A stretch of 64,000 bases of DNA from Sphagnum compactum. Its lineage: Eukaryota > Bryophyta > Sphagnopsida > Sphagnales. Below the pieces are notes generated by a model. The model was not told where the DNA came from. It made no database searches and saw nothing but the letters and a program-made list of their open reading frames with translations. The DNA lies in the NCBI GenBank assembly GCA_965153455.1, contig OZ234498.1, forward strand, positions 12,710,001 to 12,774,000, read 5' to 3'. Numbering within the stretch: position 1 is the stretch's first letter; every line of letters begins with the position of its first letter. Below, piece by piece: positions 1 through 11,176 of the stretch. Position numbers and translations under genes: made by a program.

Positions 1-62
1 TAACAAGTGGGGTGGCTTTGTGGTAAAGAACTGAACTCCATCCTTGCGGGTCCAAGGATCAA
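1..62 (+). repeat. Possible SINE head (tRNA-like A and B boxes)
   Basis: The window edge holds TGGCTTTGTGG, which fits the Pol III A-box consensus at about 10 of 11 positions. About 30 bases later comes GGTCCAAGGATC, a weak B-box match. This spacing is usual for tRNA-derived SINEs. The element is cut by the window edge and no tail or target duplication could be checked. A decayed tRNA-like sequence is the alternative. Confidence 0.3.
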
Positions 63-2640
63 ACTTCATAAATGACATTATTTGTGGTCAATGATAGAAT
101 ATTGACTAAATAATTTTAACCTGCATAATCTACCTAGGTTAGGTGCTTACCTAGGTAGATTAGGTGGCCTATTTAGCCACTTGAATGAGATTTTCAAATT
201 AGTTTAGGTGGTGACATGTGTCAACAATTGATGGGATGGAAAATAATTGAAATAAAAATATGTCTTATTGTTCATACTATATATAATAATTTTTTATAAT
301 AAATGTTATAATGTAAAATTTTAATTTTGCCCAAGCTTTTTGGGTCCAATTCGTAATAATAAAAAATAATTACACAACGACTAACTTATCACTAATGATT
401 TCACATATGTCCTTTATGACTAAATGATTAAATGTGCCACATCATGTGCTAAATGATTATTGTCTTCAACAATTCGTCCATAATGGCTTTAGGGATATTA
501 ATCATTTTTGTTTTTTATGATTGGAATACCAATTATAAACTTAGTCATATATTTGAAATTTTCTTTTAATGCAAGGGGAAAGAACTCCCCTTATGTTTTA
601 AATTACTTCACACTGTACCAAAATATATAATTTATTGCCTTGTTCTATCCTTGGAATGTCCATTTACTTTTGTACATGTTTAAAATTGTCTACACTATCC
701 ATCTTGTTTTGGGTTAGGGTAACATTGCCCATTTTATCCTACAATTATTAGGGCCTTATCCTACCATCAATATTGGTTAGAGTTGCTTAAGCCCAACACC
801 TTCAACAATCTTTGGTTGAAAAACCTATCCATTGATCTCTTTGTATGTTAAAATAAGCTCATGTAGTTTTATTTTTAATCAATGAAAGAAGTAGGGGTCA
901 TCCCCTTTGTGTAATAATAGGAACCAACAAAATGAATTGTGAACTTATCATTGTTTATGATTAAAAATGACCTCTCTAAATTGCATAGTCAATAATATTG
1001 CAATAGGGTGAAAACACACTACATTGAACTTTTATGGATGTCACATTGGCATTTTTTTCTTATATGTCTTGGATAATTTTATATAAAATGTTAACTTTTT
1101 AAAAAATATTTAAAAAGGGATTCAGTTAAGTAAAGCTAATTATTATAATTTCGAAAGTTCAAAAAACACGTGAAAATTGTGGATACTTAATAAACAATGA
1201 ACTTTTGGATTTTTCTACAAATTTTATCACACCTTCTAAAATTCATGAGGATGGATTTTTTAAATCTTATAATGTATTGTCATATGTATTTAAAATTTGG
1301 GATATTACATATTTTACTTTTAAAAAATTACAGTTGCATTGAATGAGTGGAATATGAATTTAATGTATTATATTATGTACTTTTCAAGGTCTCAAAAATT
1401 GCAATATTTTAAAAAGTTTTTTTAAGCATTATAAATGATTTAAAATATGTATTTTTAAGAGAAGGGCTTTTTATTTCTTATACTATGGTGATTTGAGCTT
1501 GGAAATGGAAAAAGATACTAGTTTCAACAATATTTAAGCATTCATATTTATAATTCATATTCAAATACACTAGAAATGGACTTTCAACTACCAATTTTGG
1601 TCCACTCTAATTTTCTTTCATTCAATATCTATTAAGCCTATTGATAACAAATTTTGAAGCACTTGGGTTGTGAAAATGCACATCCTAAATCTCAACATAT
1701 ATGTTTTAAAAAAATTATTTAGGTTCTAGAAGTTTGAATGGTTTTTTCTTCACTAACAATATGGACTATTTTTGGTTGGAATTGTTCACATCAAATTATA
1801 TACATATGTTTAATTCATTCTTGTAATATTATTTTGAAAAATAGAGTTTCATGTGTGTCATCCCTTTTTTTCAAAGGAAACAAAATGATAAATAAAAATG
1901 TGGCCTTTTTATTGGTTGTAATTCATTATTCATTTTGAAACACTGGGAATTATAATGTGAAGAACACACCATTTGAACCTATATAATACTTAATCTCACA
2001 ACTTCTTACACCATATTCCTTGTATGATTATTGAAGATAAAAATTCATATCTTGTGAAAAAATAATCAAAATATGTAATCATGAATAATGAATTCCAAGA
2101 TATTATTTTAAAGAAGTTAGCTAATATTGTTATTTAATTAAAAAATCATATCATTTCACAACACTTATGGATTCCTTGAAGTTCATACTGATGTTGTAAT
2201 TTGGTTCTTGATTTTGAAAGGAATCTTGGGTTTTAATTTTTAGTTTTTGGGTTTTTTTTAAAAGAAAAATTCTATTGTAATTCTAATTAAATTGATTTTT
2301 TGGATTTCTTTGATGTTAGAAACTTCCCAAAGAAATTGAAATCCGATTTGATGTAAAATTGAATTTGGTTCCATTTACATAACATTATATGTGCAACGCA
2401 TGTATGGTTGCAAAATGCCCCATGCCTAGAAAACATGGTTTCACTGATGTATTTTAAAGTTTTTTCTAAAAAATGAAAAGGTGATTCTTAACAATGCAAT
2501 AACAAAAAGGAAATGATGACATTCTCTTTTTATAATTAAAAATTAAATGATGACACAAGTCGAAAATGAAAGCAATGAAGTCAATTAATGACAAATAAAC
2601 ACAACAATCCACCAATATTGAAACAAAGGAAATAATTAAA
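63..2640. other. AT-rich intergenic DNA without a recognisable gene
   Basis: Long AT-rich stretch. The open frames in it are short and have no recognisable motif. The only local structure noted is the perfect inverted repeat at 127-161. Confidence 0.6.
127..161. repeat. Perfect 13-bp inverted repeat, 9-base loop
   Basis: The arms AATCTACCTAGGT (127-139) and ACCTAGGTAGATT (149-161) are exact reverse complements around a 9-base loop. The CCTAGGT core is also the core of the minisatellite at 43110-44330, so this may be a stray piece of the same family. Confidence 0.7.
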
Positions 2641-2680
2641 CAATGAAGTCTAGTAATAAAGGATGCAATGTTCACTGGAT

Positions 2681-2800
2681 GAGAGATGTAGGATGCAATG
2701 TTCACTGGAGGACTTCCCATTGTAAAGCGCACTAGGATGAGAGATGCATGATGCAATGTGCATTGGGAGACTTCCCGTTGCAAAGTGCACTAGGATGAGA
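2681..2800. repeat. 58-bp tandem repeat, about two copies
   Basis: Units beginning GAGAGATG start at 2681 and 2739, and a third partial unit starts at 2797, giving a constant 58-base period. Each unit contains a TGCAATGT...CACTGG block followed by GGACTTCCC or GAGACTTCCC. The copies differ at several positions, so the array is not recent. No gene is visible in it. Confidence 0.7.
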
Positions 2801-2819
2801 GACACAAGAGAGGGAACGT

Positions 2820-4616
2820 CACCTAAACCCTAACGTGGCAGTGCCGAATGTAGTTTAGGACATTAGGGTTAAAAGAATAGTAGTTTGTCCATCACCGTTG
2901 ATCATGACAACTTTTGAAACTTTTGATCATGACCTTTAACGTTTGATGAACATTTTTGTATGAAAAGTAACTCAATTTTGGCATCCATCCAGTTTGGACA
3001 CAAGTGACATGCTGACCATTTGTCAGGAATTTGATGCTTGATGACAAGTTGCCATGTGTTTGCTGATCAGGGTCCCATGTGTTTCATTTCTTTAACTAAA
3101 CACCAAAAAAATAATTGCAAAAGGAAGTACCTTAAGGCCATGAATATGTGAGGATGTTGTGACCCTAACCTAAAAGGACTCACCAATTTTGGGGTGTTCC
3201 CAAGCACAAGGTTTGGTATCGGCCAAATCACCAAAATGAGAAAAGAAATGTGTGGGATTCATGAACTTTCATTTGGTAGTTGGGATTTCTTAAGAGCCTG
3301 GAATGTTCATGGTCATGTGTGGACTTAATATATGTCTAAATTGAGTGCTATTAATATCATTAAAAAGATGTGGATTAGGGTTACAACATATTGGGGACCT
3401 AAATAAAGACTCTTTTTGATAGTTATATTGGTTGAGAATCAAAACACAAATTGTCAAAAAGATTTGAACCATTAATTTAGATTGCAATTTGAAGAATCGA
3501 ATCATGCCCAAATGAAGAGCTTGATACAAAGTTGAAAAGTTCACAACAAGAGCAATAAGGCAAAAGAGTTTGCTTTTCTCAATTGGTTAAAGTATCCTAA
3601 GGGGCTCAAAAGTTTCCAAACACTAAAACATCTTTTTATATGAAATTAAAATTTGAAAAAAAAAACCATTTTGATGAAGGGCTTCTAGGGGACCTCTAGA
3701 ACATGCTACCTATGTAGGGAACTCATCACAACTCAATTGCATATGATAAATGGTCACCAACAATATCTTTGAACAATCTAAGGGGTTGGAGGGTGTGATC
3801 AATCATCCATTCATCAACACAAATCTGCTAAAATGACTAGAAAATGTGAACTTTGTCATAAAAAAACTCATATATTTAAAATCATCTCCACAAGGTTTAG
3901 AAATCTCAACATTGCCTTTAACTTCCTGCTTTGAAGGTTCCATCCTTTAGGAGGTGAAAGGAACAAAAAGGTGTATTAATGTACACAGTGGCTTCTCAGA
4001 ACAGGTTTACACACACCCAGTATGTCAGCCTCTACCAATGTCTAGCACATCCAAAATAACAAGCATGAAGGTCAATGGTCTGCTTGTTCAGGCTGTTCCA
4101 AGCTTGATAGGCTTTCATTTTGTTTTAACTTGCCCTGTCCAAGCAAGCATCTAAACCTTAAGCATAGAGAGGCCTACATAGAGGGAAGTGGTTGGACCCT
4201 CCAGCACCCCAAACATATCCTTTAAGCATACCACCAGTGACTACTTGGAAGCATGAAATCCAATTTAGACAATGGAAAACATATCTATGAGATGTGTAAA
4301 ACTTGGTAAACTCTATTGCCACAACATAAGCATGTTGTCAACAAAGCAGTTGGTGGTGATATCCAACCATACAATACTAACATAACCAGAAATTGGGGAA
4401 TGGAGAAACAGGATATACCTCATAGCAGCTAAACCTGCCACTCAGAATGAGAAATGTAGTGCCCGTGCTCTAACTAATGTAAAGTGGTAAAGAGAGGCAA
4501 CTGCAAGAACCTATAGACTACAACTTTTGTGGATAGTTCTCCTACCGGGGCCCTCTATTATTGTCTAAGTTTCCTGGCCAGTGCTTTGCTTCACTCATTG
4601 CAGCTAAGCTTTGTTG
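2820..4616. other. Intergenic DNA and 3' flank of the CDF gene
   Basis: No coding frame with recognisable motifs. The part just below 4617 should contain the 3' untranslated region of the CDF gene. I could not fix a poly(A) site. Confidence 0.5.
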
Positions 4617-7458
4617 TCATTTTTGTCTCTGTTTTTGGTTGGAACTCTTTGAACATACTCCAGAGAGTACAGACTCTGGTGGGTTTGGCATACCAAGAGC
4701 ATTCCACACAGAGCTTTGGGCTGCTTCTTTGGGATCATCTATCCTCAAAGTCTTTGGAGCCCAGAGAGCACCATCAACTCTCCTACCTTCAAGCTGTTCT
4801 CTTGGGTGCTTACCCAACACAGGCGTTGTCATGCCAGGTAATCTACTGGTAGGCTGCACACTGCCATTAACTGTTGAGGCAGTAGCTGATGCTGCCCATG
4901 GCAAAGGCACAGTCCAACCTCCTCCCCAGCCAGGAGGAACAACCCAAGGAGAGCCAGGCATCCCTGGTATGAGAGATGCCCATGGAAGAACTCCAGCTCC
5001 AGTCCACACACCAGTGGGAGGTGGATTCCAAGTTGTGATTCCATTACCTGGTAACAGCTGCCCAGGTCCAACAGCCCCAGGGCTTACAGTAGGAACTGCC
5101 CCAGTCCACCCAACATTAAATCCATACGGCCAAGCCCCATTGTAGAAGCCAAAAGGACTTCCTGCACCACAACCATCCCGAATTGACATTGGTCTGTATG
5201 AACCTCCAACATCAGGTTGAAGACCACGATGTAATAATGTGGGACCTCCAGTCTTGGCAGCTTCTTGGGTGGCAATTGAATGTGGTTCTGAAAGAGAATG
5301 CGCGCACTCATCAACAGCTTGCCTCTTCTCCACTTTAAAAGGTACTTCACCAGTGGCACCCACACCATTTTGTGTTCCATCTACAGCCGATTTTTGGCAG
5401 GCACTCCCTGATACTTGAAAGCCTCCCATGAGGCTGATCTCACCATCTATTTCCAAACAATGAACTGAACTAATTAGTTCCCACCAAATTGAGCATAGAA
5501 CAAAGAAGTCCATCAGGAACCAGGGCTTCAGACTCAAGCAAACAGCCACTGAAAGCCATCACCTCACTGCAAGAAGCCAAAACCAACTATTTGACCAACC
5601 AGAGTATCAACAAACCCCAACTTTGGGAAATGAATCAAAAGCAACATGAAGTCAATCATATGACATTTATAGACAGACAGGATCAAGTATTTACTCCAAG
5701 ATAAAGTGCCCCCTTAAGTAGGACAGGACACGGGAGTCAATGTTGCCACTTGCAAATACAGGAAACTTGATCCAATGATCATATTCCATTTCTAAGATCA
5801 ACAACGCCATTTTGAAATAGCATATGGCTTAATCAGTTTGCATGACACTGACCTGAGGCAACAAGAGGATTGCTGCAGGCATATGGCTGTGCAGGCATTT
5901 TCCCTGTTGCATGCCTCAAAAGAGCTGCCCCCTCAGAAATGCCACTGCTTTGACAAATTGATGTGATAGGGCTACCACCGGAACTTGCATCCAGAGCTGG
6001 AAGGGTAGGACACTGCCCAGGCATCTGAGGATGCTTCAAATGAGAGATCCTTGACCTGGAACATGGTAGCAACTGCTGTGCAGTCTCCTGGGAATCAGGA
6101 CGTACAATGGACATAACTGTCCCATTTGCCACTGCCCCATGGCGGGCCTGTACATGTTTGCTCTTCCTTCGACCAGCTCCAATAGGAACATTTCGTAGTG
6201 TGCCTCCAGCTGTCCAATATCTCTGGCAATTCTTGCAAAAGTGGCGAGGCTGATTTACGTCATAGTTATTGTAGTAGCAAAACTTTGTATCTAGGCTGTC
6301 ACATCGTGGGCATTGGGCTGGCTTATCAGGCTTCTTTAGGGTTTTCCCTTGGGACCCAATTTCATGGCCTCCTTCATCCTCCTCCTCCTCCTTGTGTTTC
6401 ATACTCCCCCCTTCTTCACTTGCAGCTGCTTCAACAGCTGGTACAGTTTCAGTCCCTGTAGTTGTCACAGTTGAGTCACTGTGGCCCCCTTTGCTAGACT
6501 TCAATGACTTCTCCTCCTCCTCTGCCTCTGCTGCTGGTCCATTGGCACCTAAATAGCTCCTCCCAAGCTCATTGACAATTTGCATTCCCAGTGATGACTG
6601 ATGACAATCCTCTGTCTGTTGTACTGGTGGTTCTTCTCCTGCCTCCTCTGCATTCCCTGCCCCCCATGAATCCCTATTTTCCTGCACAAAGCACAATACA
6701 AACAGAATCTCCTTTGAGATTCATCTCCCTCTCAGATCTATCTACATCTAGGTTGTCAATTTGCGATTCCATCATAAGGGCATCTCCAGCAGTGCTCAGT
6801 ATGTGACCCTTCTCACATCCAAGTTTAATTATTTACTTTTTTTGAACCCCGCCCATGAAACTAAAACTGGGACTGCAAATAGGTGAGATACTACTCATAG
6901 CAAACCACCTGGACCAATCATTATGATCAGCCAATCAGAAACAGGGAGCGGCAGATCATATTTCTTACAATCTTCTCTGGCAGGTGTGAAGCTTAGCTGT
7001 GCCTTTTACCAGCCTCTGCAAATTGTGCAAAAATGCTGGGCCAAAACCATTTTGTTGAGCCAAACTGGCATGTTTTGACTTTTCTTCATCGAATTTTAAT
7101 TTGAAGGGTCACATACTGAGCACCAGTGGAGTTGCTCTAAGATTCCACCTGAAAGGAAGGACCTATCTACGGCATTCTGGGCATGCAGCATTGCAATTGC
7201 AGTGAACAAGAGGGAAACCAAGCAGTATGAAGAAGCAATGGGTAGTGAAAAGGGAATAGTGAAGGACAATCAACCTACCTGAGTGCACGTCTGCCGGGAG
7301 CTAGGGTTGTTGTCCCTGATCACTTCTTTGCCGGTATGAGCATTCTCACAACCTCCAGTAAATGCAATGGTTGCACCAAACAGCTTGATGGCAGGGTCTA
7401 CAGTAACAGGACTTCCTGCTCTTTCCTCCTTCAGTAGCCAGTTTCTAAGCTTCGACAT
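4617..7458 (-). CDS. Cycling DOF Factor (CDF)-type Dof zinc-finger transcription factor, three exons
   Basis: Predicted nuclear DNA-binding protein. Exons are 7458-7279, 6681-5853 and 5464-4617, about 618 residues. Exon 1 carries the CDF N-terminal motif DPAIKLFG (residues 21-28). This region binds TOPLESS corepressors in Arabidopsis CDFs. Exon 2 has an acidic Glu-rich stretch and then the Dof finger at about 176-232, with zinc ligands C184, C187, C209 and C212 in the CX2CX21CX2C spacing. Exon 3 ends with the CDF C-terminal block containing LGKHPRE and [20 protein letters not shown] (about 550-594), the region contacted by GIGANTEA and FKF1 in Arabidopsis. By family these repress CONSTANS-like flowering and growth genes under clock control. 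The intron 1 donor (CAG/GTAGGT), its acceptor (TTTGTGCAG) and the intron 2 donor (CTCAG/GTCAGT) are clear. The intron 2 acceptor is ambiguous between 5464 and 5446, which keep the same frame. The start is the first ATG close before the motif. The family call is firm and the exact exon 3 start is not. Confidence 0.92.
6778..7137 (+). mobile_element. PIF/Harbinger-type MITE, copy 1, inside CDF intron 1
   Basis: A 360-bp element with terminal inverted repeats of about 32 bases. The left end begins GGGCATCTCCAGC and runs into GTGCTCAGTATGTGACCC. The complement of the right end begins GAGCAACTCCACTG and has the same GTGCTCAGTATGTGACCC. It is flanked by TAA at 6775-6777 and at 7138-7140, the 3-bp target duplication typical of PIF/Harbinger. 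It has no coding capacity. It lies wholly inside intron 1 of the CDF gene, leaving both splice sites free. Related copies are at 21926, 28667 and 29320. Confidence 0.85.
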
Positions 7459-8320
7459 CAAGCTTTTGCAAATTTTCCGACTTTTGAAAGACCGCCCACA
7501 GCGTGCTGACGACGACGAAGAGAATTGCAAACAAAAATAAAGGAAATTGCAAACTCGAGAAGAAGCGAAAGCCGGGGGGAATCTTTTTGTTAAAAAAAGG
7601 GGGGGGGGGTGTTCAAGGATCTGAAGCAAAGCGAGTTCTGAATTTCAAGGAGATATTAAAAGACGAGACGCGAATGAAATTGGCTGAAAATTGCAACACT
7701 CTTCTTCTGCCATCGCCAAAAACTTTTTGTCGCCCCTGCACAAAACACACACAACTAACAAGCGCGAAACGAGAAACACGATCACAAAAGTTTTCTGTTC
7801 ACCAGCGAGTTAATTAGCGACGCGTGGAGAAGCCCACGCGCGCAACCCCGCCATTTGACCAATGAGCGTTGCGGCGAAAAGGGGCAGGTAAATCCATCCG
7901 AAAAGGGCGCAAGCATTTTGGCACCTGGATTGGGGAGTCGGTTGTGCAGTGATGTAGCGTTTGGGACGTCATTCTACGTTCCAGATCTCGGCCGACCATC
8001 CCCTCTCTGTTTGGGAAAGTAGGTAGGTAATCTCCAAAAAGCGAAGCCGCTGCTGATCGGGACCTGGAAAAAAGGGCGCGCCGCGCTTTTGGGGTTGATC
8101 AGAAAATTCCTTGTCTCTGCCCGTGGAAAAAGCGGGATGGGAGAGAGAGAACTGGAAAGGAGCTTGGCTGTTGGCACGTGGGTACAAGTATCTTTGACGT
8201 GGTTTGCCGGGTTTTGCTGCAGCTTCTGCCTGCTTGTGCACATCCAAAACTACCTGGGCCACGGAGAGAAGATTGCAGGACCGCTTGCTGCTGCTCTACT
8301 CACTGGCTCAGGTAAGTACT
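7459..8320. promoter_or_regulatory. GC-richer upstream region of the CDF gene with ACGT-core sites
   Basis: Base composition rises sharply here compared with the AT-rich surroundings. Visible bZIP/bHLH-type sites are GACGTCAT at 7965-7972, the G-box CACGTG at 8175-8180 and TGACGTGG at 8195-8202. Clock and light factors commonly use such sites, but their use here is inference. A long open frame on the minus strand (8262-7969) is probably a by-product of the GC-rich composition. On the plus strand there is a strong splice donor, GCTCAG/GTAAGTAC, with the intron starting at 8312, so a divergent spliced transcript is possible. Confidence 0.5.
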
Positions 8321-8647
8321 AAGTACCCAGTGTTGCTTTTTGCTGCTTTTTGCTTACGCTCAAGATTGTCAGAAAAGAATAAGAAGAAAACTAGAAAAAG
8401 AGCGCGGGATCTTCTAAGTTACAGATTTTTGGTCGTTGCTGCCTACTGCCCGCTGGCGCATCAATCATCTGTTGTCCGTGTTGCTGACTGATGCTGCTTG
8501 AAAGAACAGCATGCAACGCAAATCCCTATGCCAGGGAAAGGGCAAGAAAGATCTTTGGTGTACTAACTAGGTTGGCTTCCAGGTGGGTTGTAGGGATTCT
8601 AAATTCTACCCACCCTGCATGCACACTTGGTGGACAAGGGTAAAGAC

Positions 8648-9562
8648 CAGTGTTGGGCAGTTCTTAACTTTTTAGGATAACCTCCGGTTCCAGTTTTTCA
8701 AGGATTAGAGAAAGAAGACATATCTTGGTATTGAATTTTTGAGAAGATGAATGGCAAGTAGCAACCAAAGCACTTGAACAATGAACAAAAACCAAAGTGC
8801 TTCACTGGCAAGCAACCGAACCAAAAAGTAACAACAATGAACACATTTTACTGATGAGTAATCACTCGAGCAATGAACAACAATCAAAGTGATGGGCAAT
8901 AAAACCATACTTGAGTGACAAGTAATGGCGAACAATTGAACAAAATGAGTAGCAATGAACAATTGAACTTGATGAACAACAATGACAATTAAACACAATG
9001 AGCACCAAAACATTTGAACAACCAACAACCTTGTGAATAACAAATTGTGGTGAGTAGCAAATCACGATGGAAAAAGATCAACTACAAAATAAAAGTGATG
9101 GAGAAAGTGCTTGCAAAAAAATAATGAAAAGTGATGGAGAAAGAACATTAAAAAAACATAAGGAAAAATGAAGAAAGGAGCTTCAAAAAACAACAAATGA
9201 TGATGTAGATGTCCTAAGAGTGGTGCAATGGCAATGGATACAAGACACTTGAAACCTTAAACCTTGAAGAAGAACCAAAATTGATATTTTAAAAAAAATT
9301 CAATTTGATTCTATATTGAACCCTTTTTTAAAATTGACCCTTTGAGTTAAGGTTTAAAAGTTGAAAGTTGAAACCGACCTACCAAGTCCAACTCCCCCCG
9401 CCCAAATAGGAACCAAGTGTTAGGTTCTTAACGTAATTCCCTTTACTCAACATTTTGGTGAGTTTGATTCTTCATAAAGTTTTTAACCTTCTCTTAGGTT
9501 CCAATTCGGGTCCTTGGAATTAATGGTTCTTATTCATCAAAATGAGCACCCACCCAACATTG
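8648..9562 (+). mobile_element. Non-autonomous hAT-like element (915 bp)
   Basis: It begins CAGTGTTGGGCAG and ends with the complement of CAATGTTGGGTGG. It is flanked by GTAAAGAC (8640-8647) and GTAAAGAT (9563-9570), an 8-bp target duplication with one mismatch, as expected for hAT. The interior is low-complexity (AACAATGAAC-like steps) with no transposase. The ends resemble those of the hAT element at 44558-50263. Confidence 0.7.
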
Positions 9563-9755
9563 GTAAAGATCAATGTTGGTATGATATCAATTTATTTTGA
9601 TACCAATCAATACAAGTATTGGCATTTTTAGAAAAAATTGGTACTAATTTCGTATAGGTATTAAGTTCAATATTGATTTTGGGCTAAGATATGATAGGTA
9701 TATGCATGGTATATAGACGAATATAAGATTGGTATTATTTCAACTCCCTACCATT

Positions 9756-9975
9756 TAGTATTAGTATAAAATTGATATTAGATTTTGGCCATACTAGACT
9801 CATTTGATATTTGATACCAATGTTCGTACTAATATTGATATTAATATTTCACCCTAAGTCCTTATCAGCTAGTATTAGTATTAAATTGGCATTAGATTTC
9901 GGTCATTCCAAATTAATTTGATATTTGATACCAATGTTCATACTAATATTGATATCAATATCTCACCCTATACTC
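9756..9975. repeat. 114-bp direct duplication
   Basis: Two diverged copies start at 9756 and 9870. Each runs from TAGTATTAGTAT through GATATTTGATACCAATGTTC to a TCACCCTA end. No coding content. Confidence 0.65.
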
Positions 9976-10689
9976 CAAACCAACACTAGTAAAAACTAAT
10001 GTTGTGCAGTACCAAACATTGGTTCAAAATTGACTTAGTTATTAGTTGATTCTTAGGCAAAGAACTAGTTGAATATAACCTTGGTGCTACTTGGGTTGAT
10101 ACCTAGATTTCCAAATATGCATTTTAAAATACCTAATTCATTAATAACTGAGGTTTTTTTAATTTGAATGTTTTATACCCAAGTAGGTTATAGGAATCAT
10201 TTTGAATCTAATATTAAGGGTTTAAAAGTAGGGAGTTTAAAACTTAGTTTTAAAGTGTTAGGAGGTAGGGTTTAAGTTTAAGGTTAATAGTTAGGAGTTA
10301 TGAAACAATGTTTAGGTTTAATGTTAAGAAACACCACTTCTCCCACATGAAAAGCAAGATTATATGTTGTTCATCGTCAAAACTACCATTATAATTCATG
10401 TATATATCTTCTTTCTTCCCTTCCTTTTCATGTTTTTGATGGTGTTTGATGCTCAATGTGTTGTTGCCTTGTGTTCAACATGTTGTTTTGTTGCCTAACG
10501 TTCATTGTGTTGTTATTACTTGATGTTCATAGTGTCATTGCTACTAAGTGTTCATTGTTTTCTTACTATTACTTAGTGTTCATCGTGCAATTCTCATTAA
10601 TGCCCGATGTTCATCATGTTGTTATTTCACGTTCATCGTGTTGTTCCTCATTGGCGTTCATTGTGTTATTGTTAATTAACATTCATTGT

Positions 10690-10985
10690 GTTGTAGTTGT
10701 TACCTTGCATTCATCATGTTGTTTTACTACATGGCATTCCTCCTTATTTTTGTTGGTGTTTGGTCTTCAATGTGTTGTTGTTGCTACAAGACATTCATCA
10801 TGTTGTTCTGCTACATGGCGTTCCTCCTTATTTTTGTTGGTGTTTGGTCTTCAATGTGTTATTGTTGCTACTAGACATTCATCATGTTGTTATGATACAT
10901 GGCGTTCCTCCTTATTTTTGTTGGTGTTTGGTCCTCAATGTCTTGTTGTTGCTACCAGACATTCATCGTGTTGTTGTTGTTAAAC
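10690..10985. repeat. 84-bp tandem repeat array
   Basis: Copies of ATGGCRTTCCTCCTTA start at 10731, 10815 and 10899, a strict 84-base period. Each copy continues through TTTTTGTTGGTGTTTGG and a CATCATGTTGTT block. Because the period is a multiple of three and the sequence lacks stops, overlapping frames stay open through it. That explains the apparent 175-codon frame at 10456-10983, which I do not regard as a gene. Confidence 0.8.
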
Positions 10986-11138
10986 ATTCATTGTGTTGCT
11001 ATTACTTAATGTTCATTGTGTTTTTTTCCCTTTTGTGGTTTGGTACTACTACTATCCTTACATTGTCTTGTTGGTTGGAGTTTCATTGGAGGCAAAAAAA
11101 TTGTTAGGTGTTTGCAACTTCAACAAACTTTTACACAT

Positions 11139-11142
<4 letters not shown>

Positions 11143-11173
<31 letters not shown>
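11143..11173. repeat. (TA)n microsatellite
   Basis: An uninterrupted run of alternating T and A of about 30 bases inside the decayed hAT-like element. Confidence 0.9.

Positions 11174-11176
<3 letters not shown>

Noticed and set aside
1-62. Functional tRNA gene
   Set aside because: A box fits but the B box is weak, and no cloverleaf with paired acceptor stem could be drawn; a SINE head is the better guess.
4529-5145. Plus-strand frames of 107 and 194 codons
   Set aside because: Opposite strand of CDF exon 3, whose GC-rich, Pro/Gly-rich coding leaves the other frames open.
7969-8262. Minus-strand 97-codon frame upstream of the CDF gene
   Set aside because: No family motif; GC-rich upstream composition explains it. 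It could be part of a leader but nothing supports coding.
10456-11110. Open frames of up to 175 codons on the plus strand
   Set aside because: They lie in an 84-bp tandem array that keeps overlapping frames open. The translations are repeats without a family.
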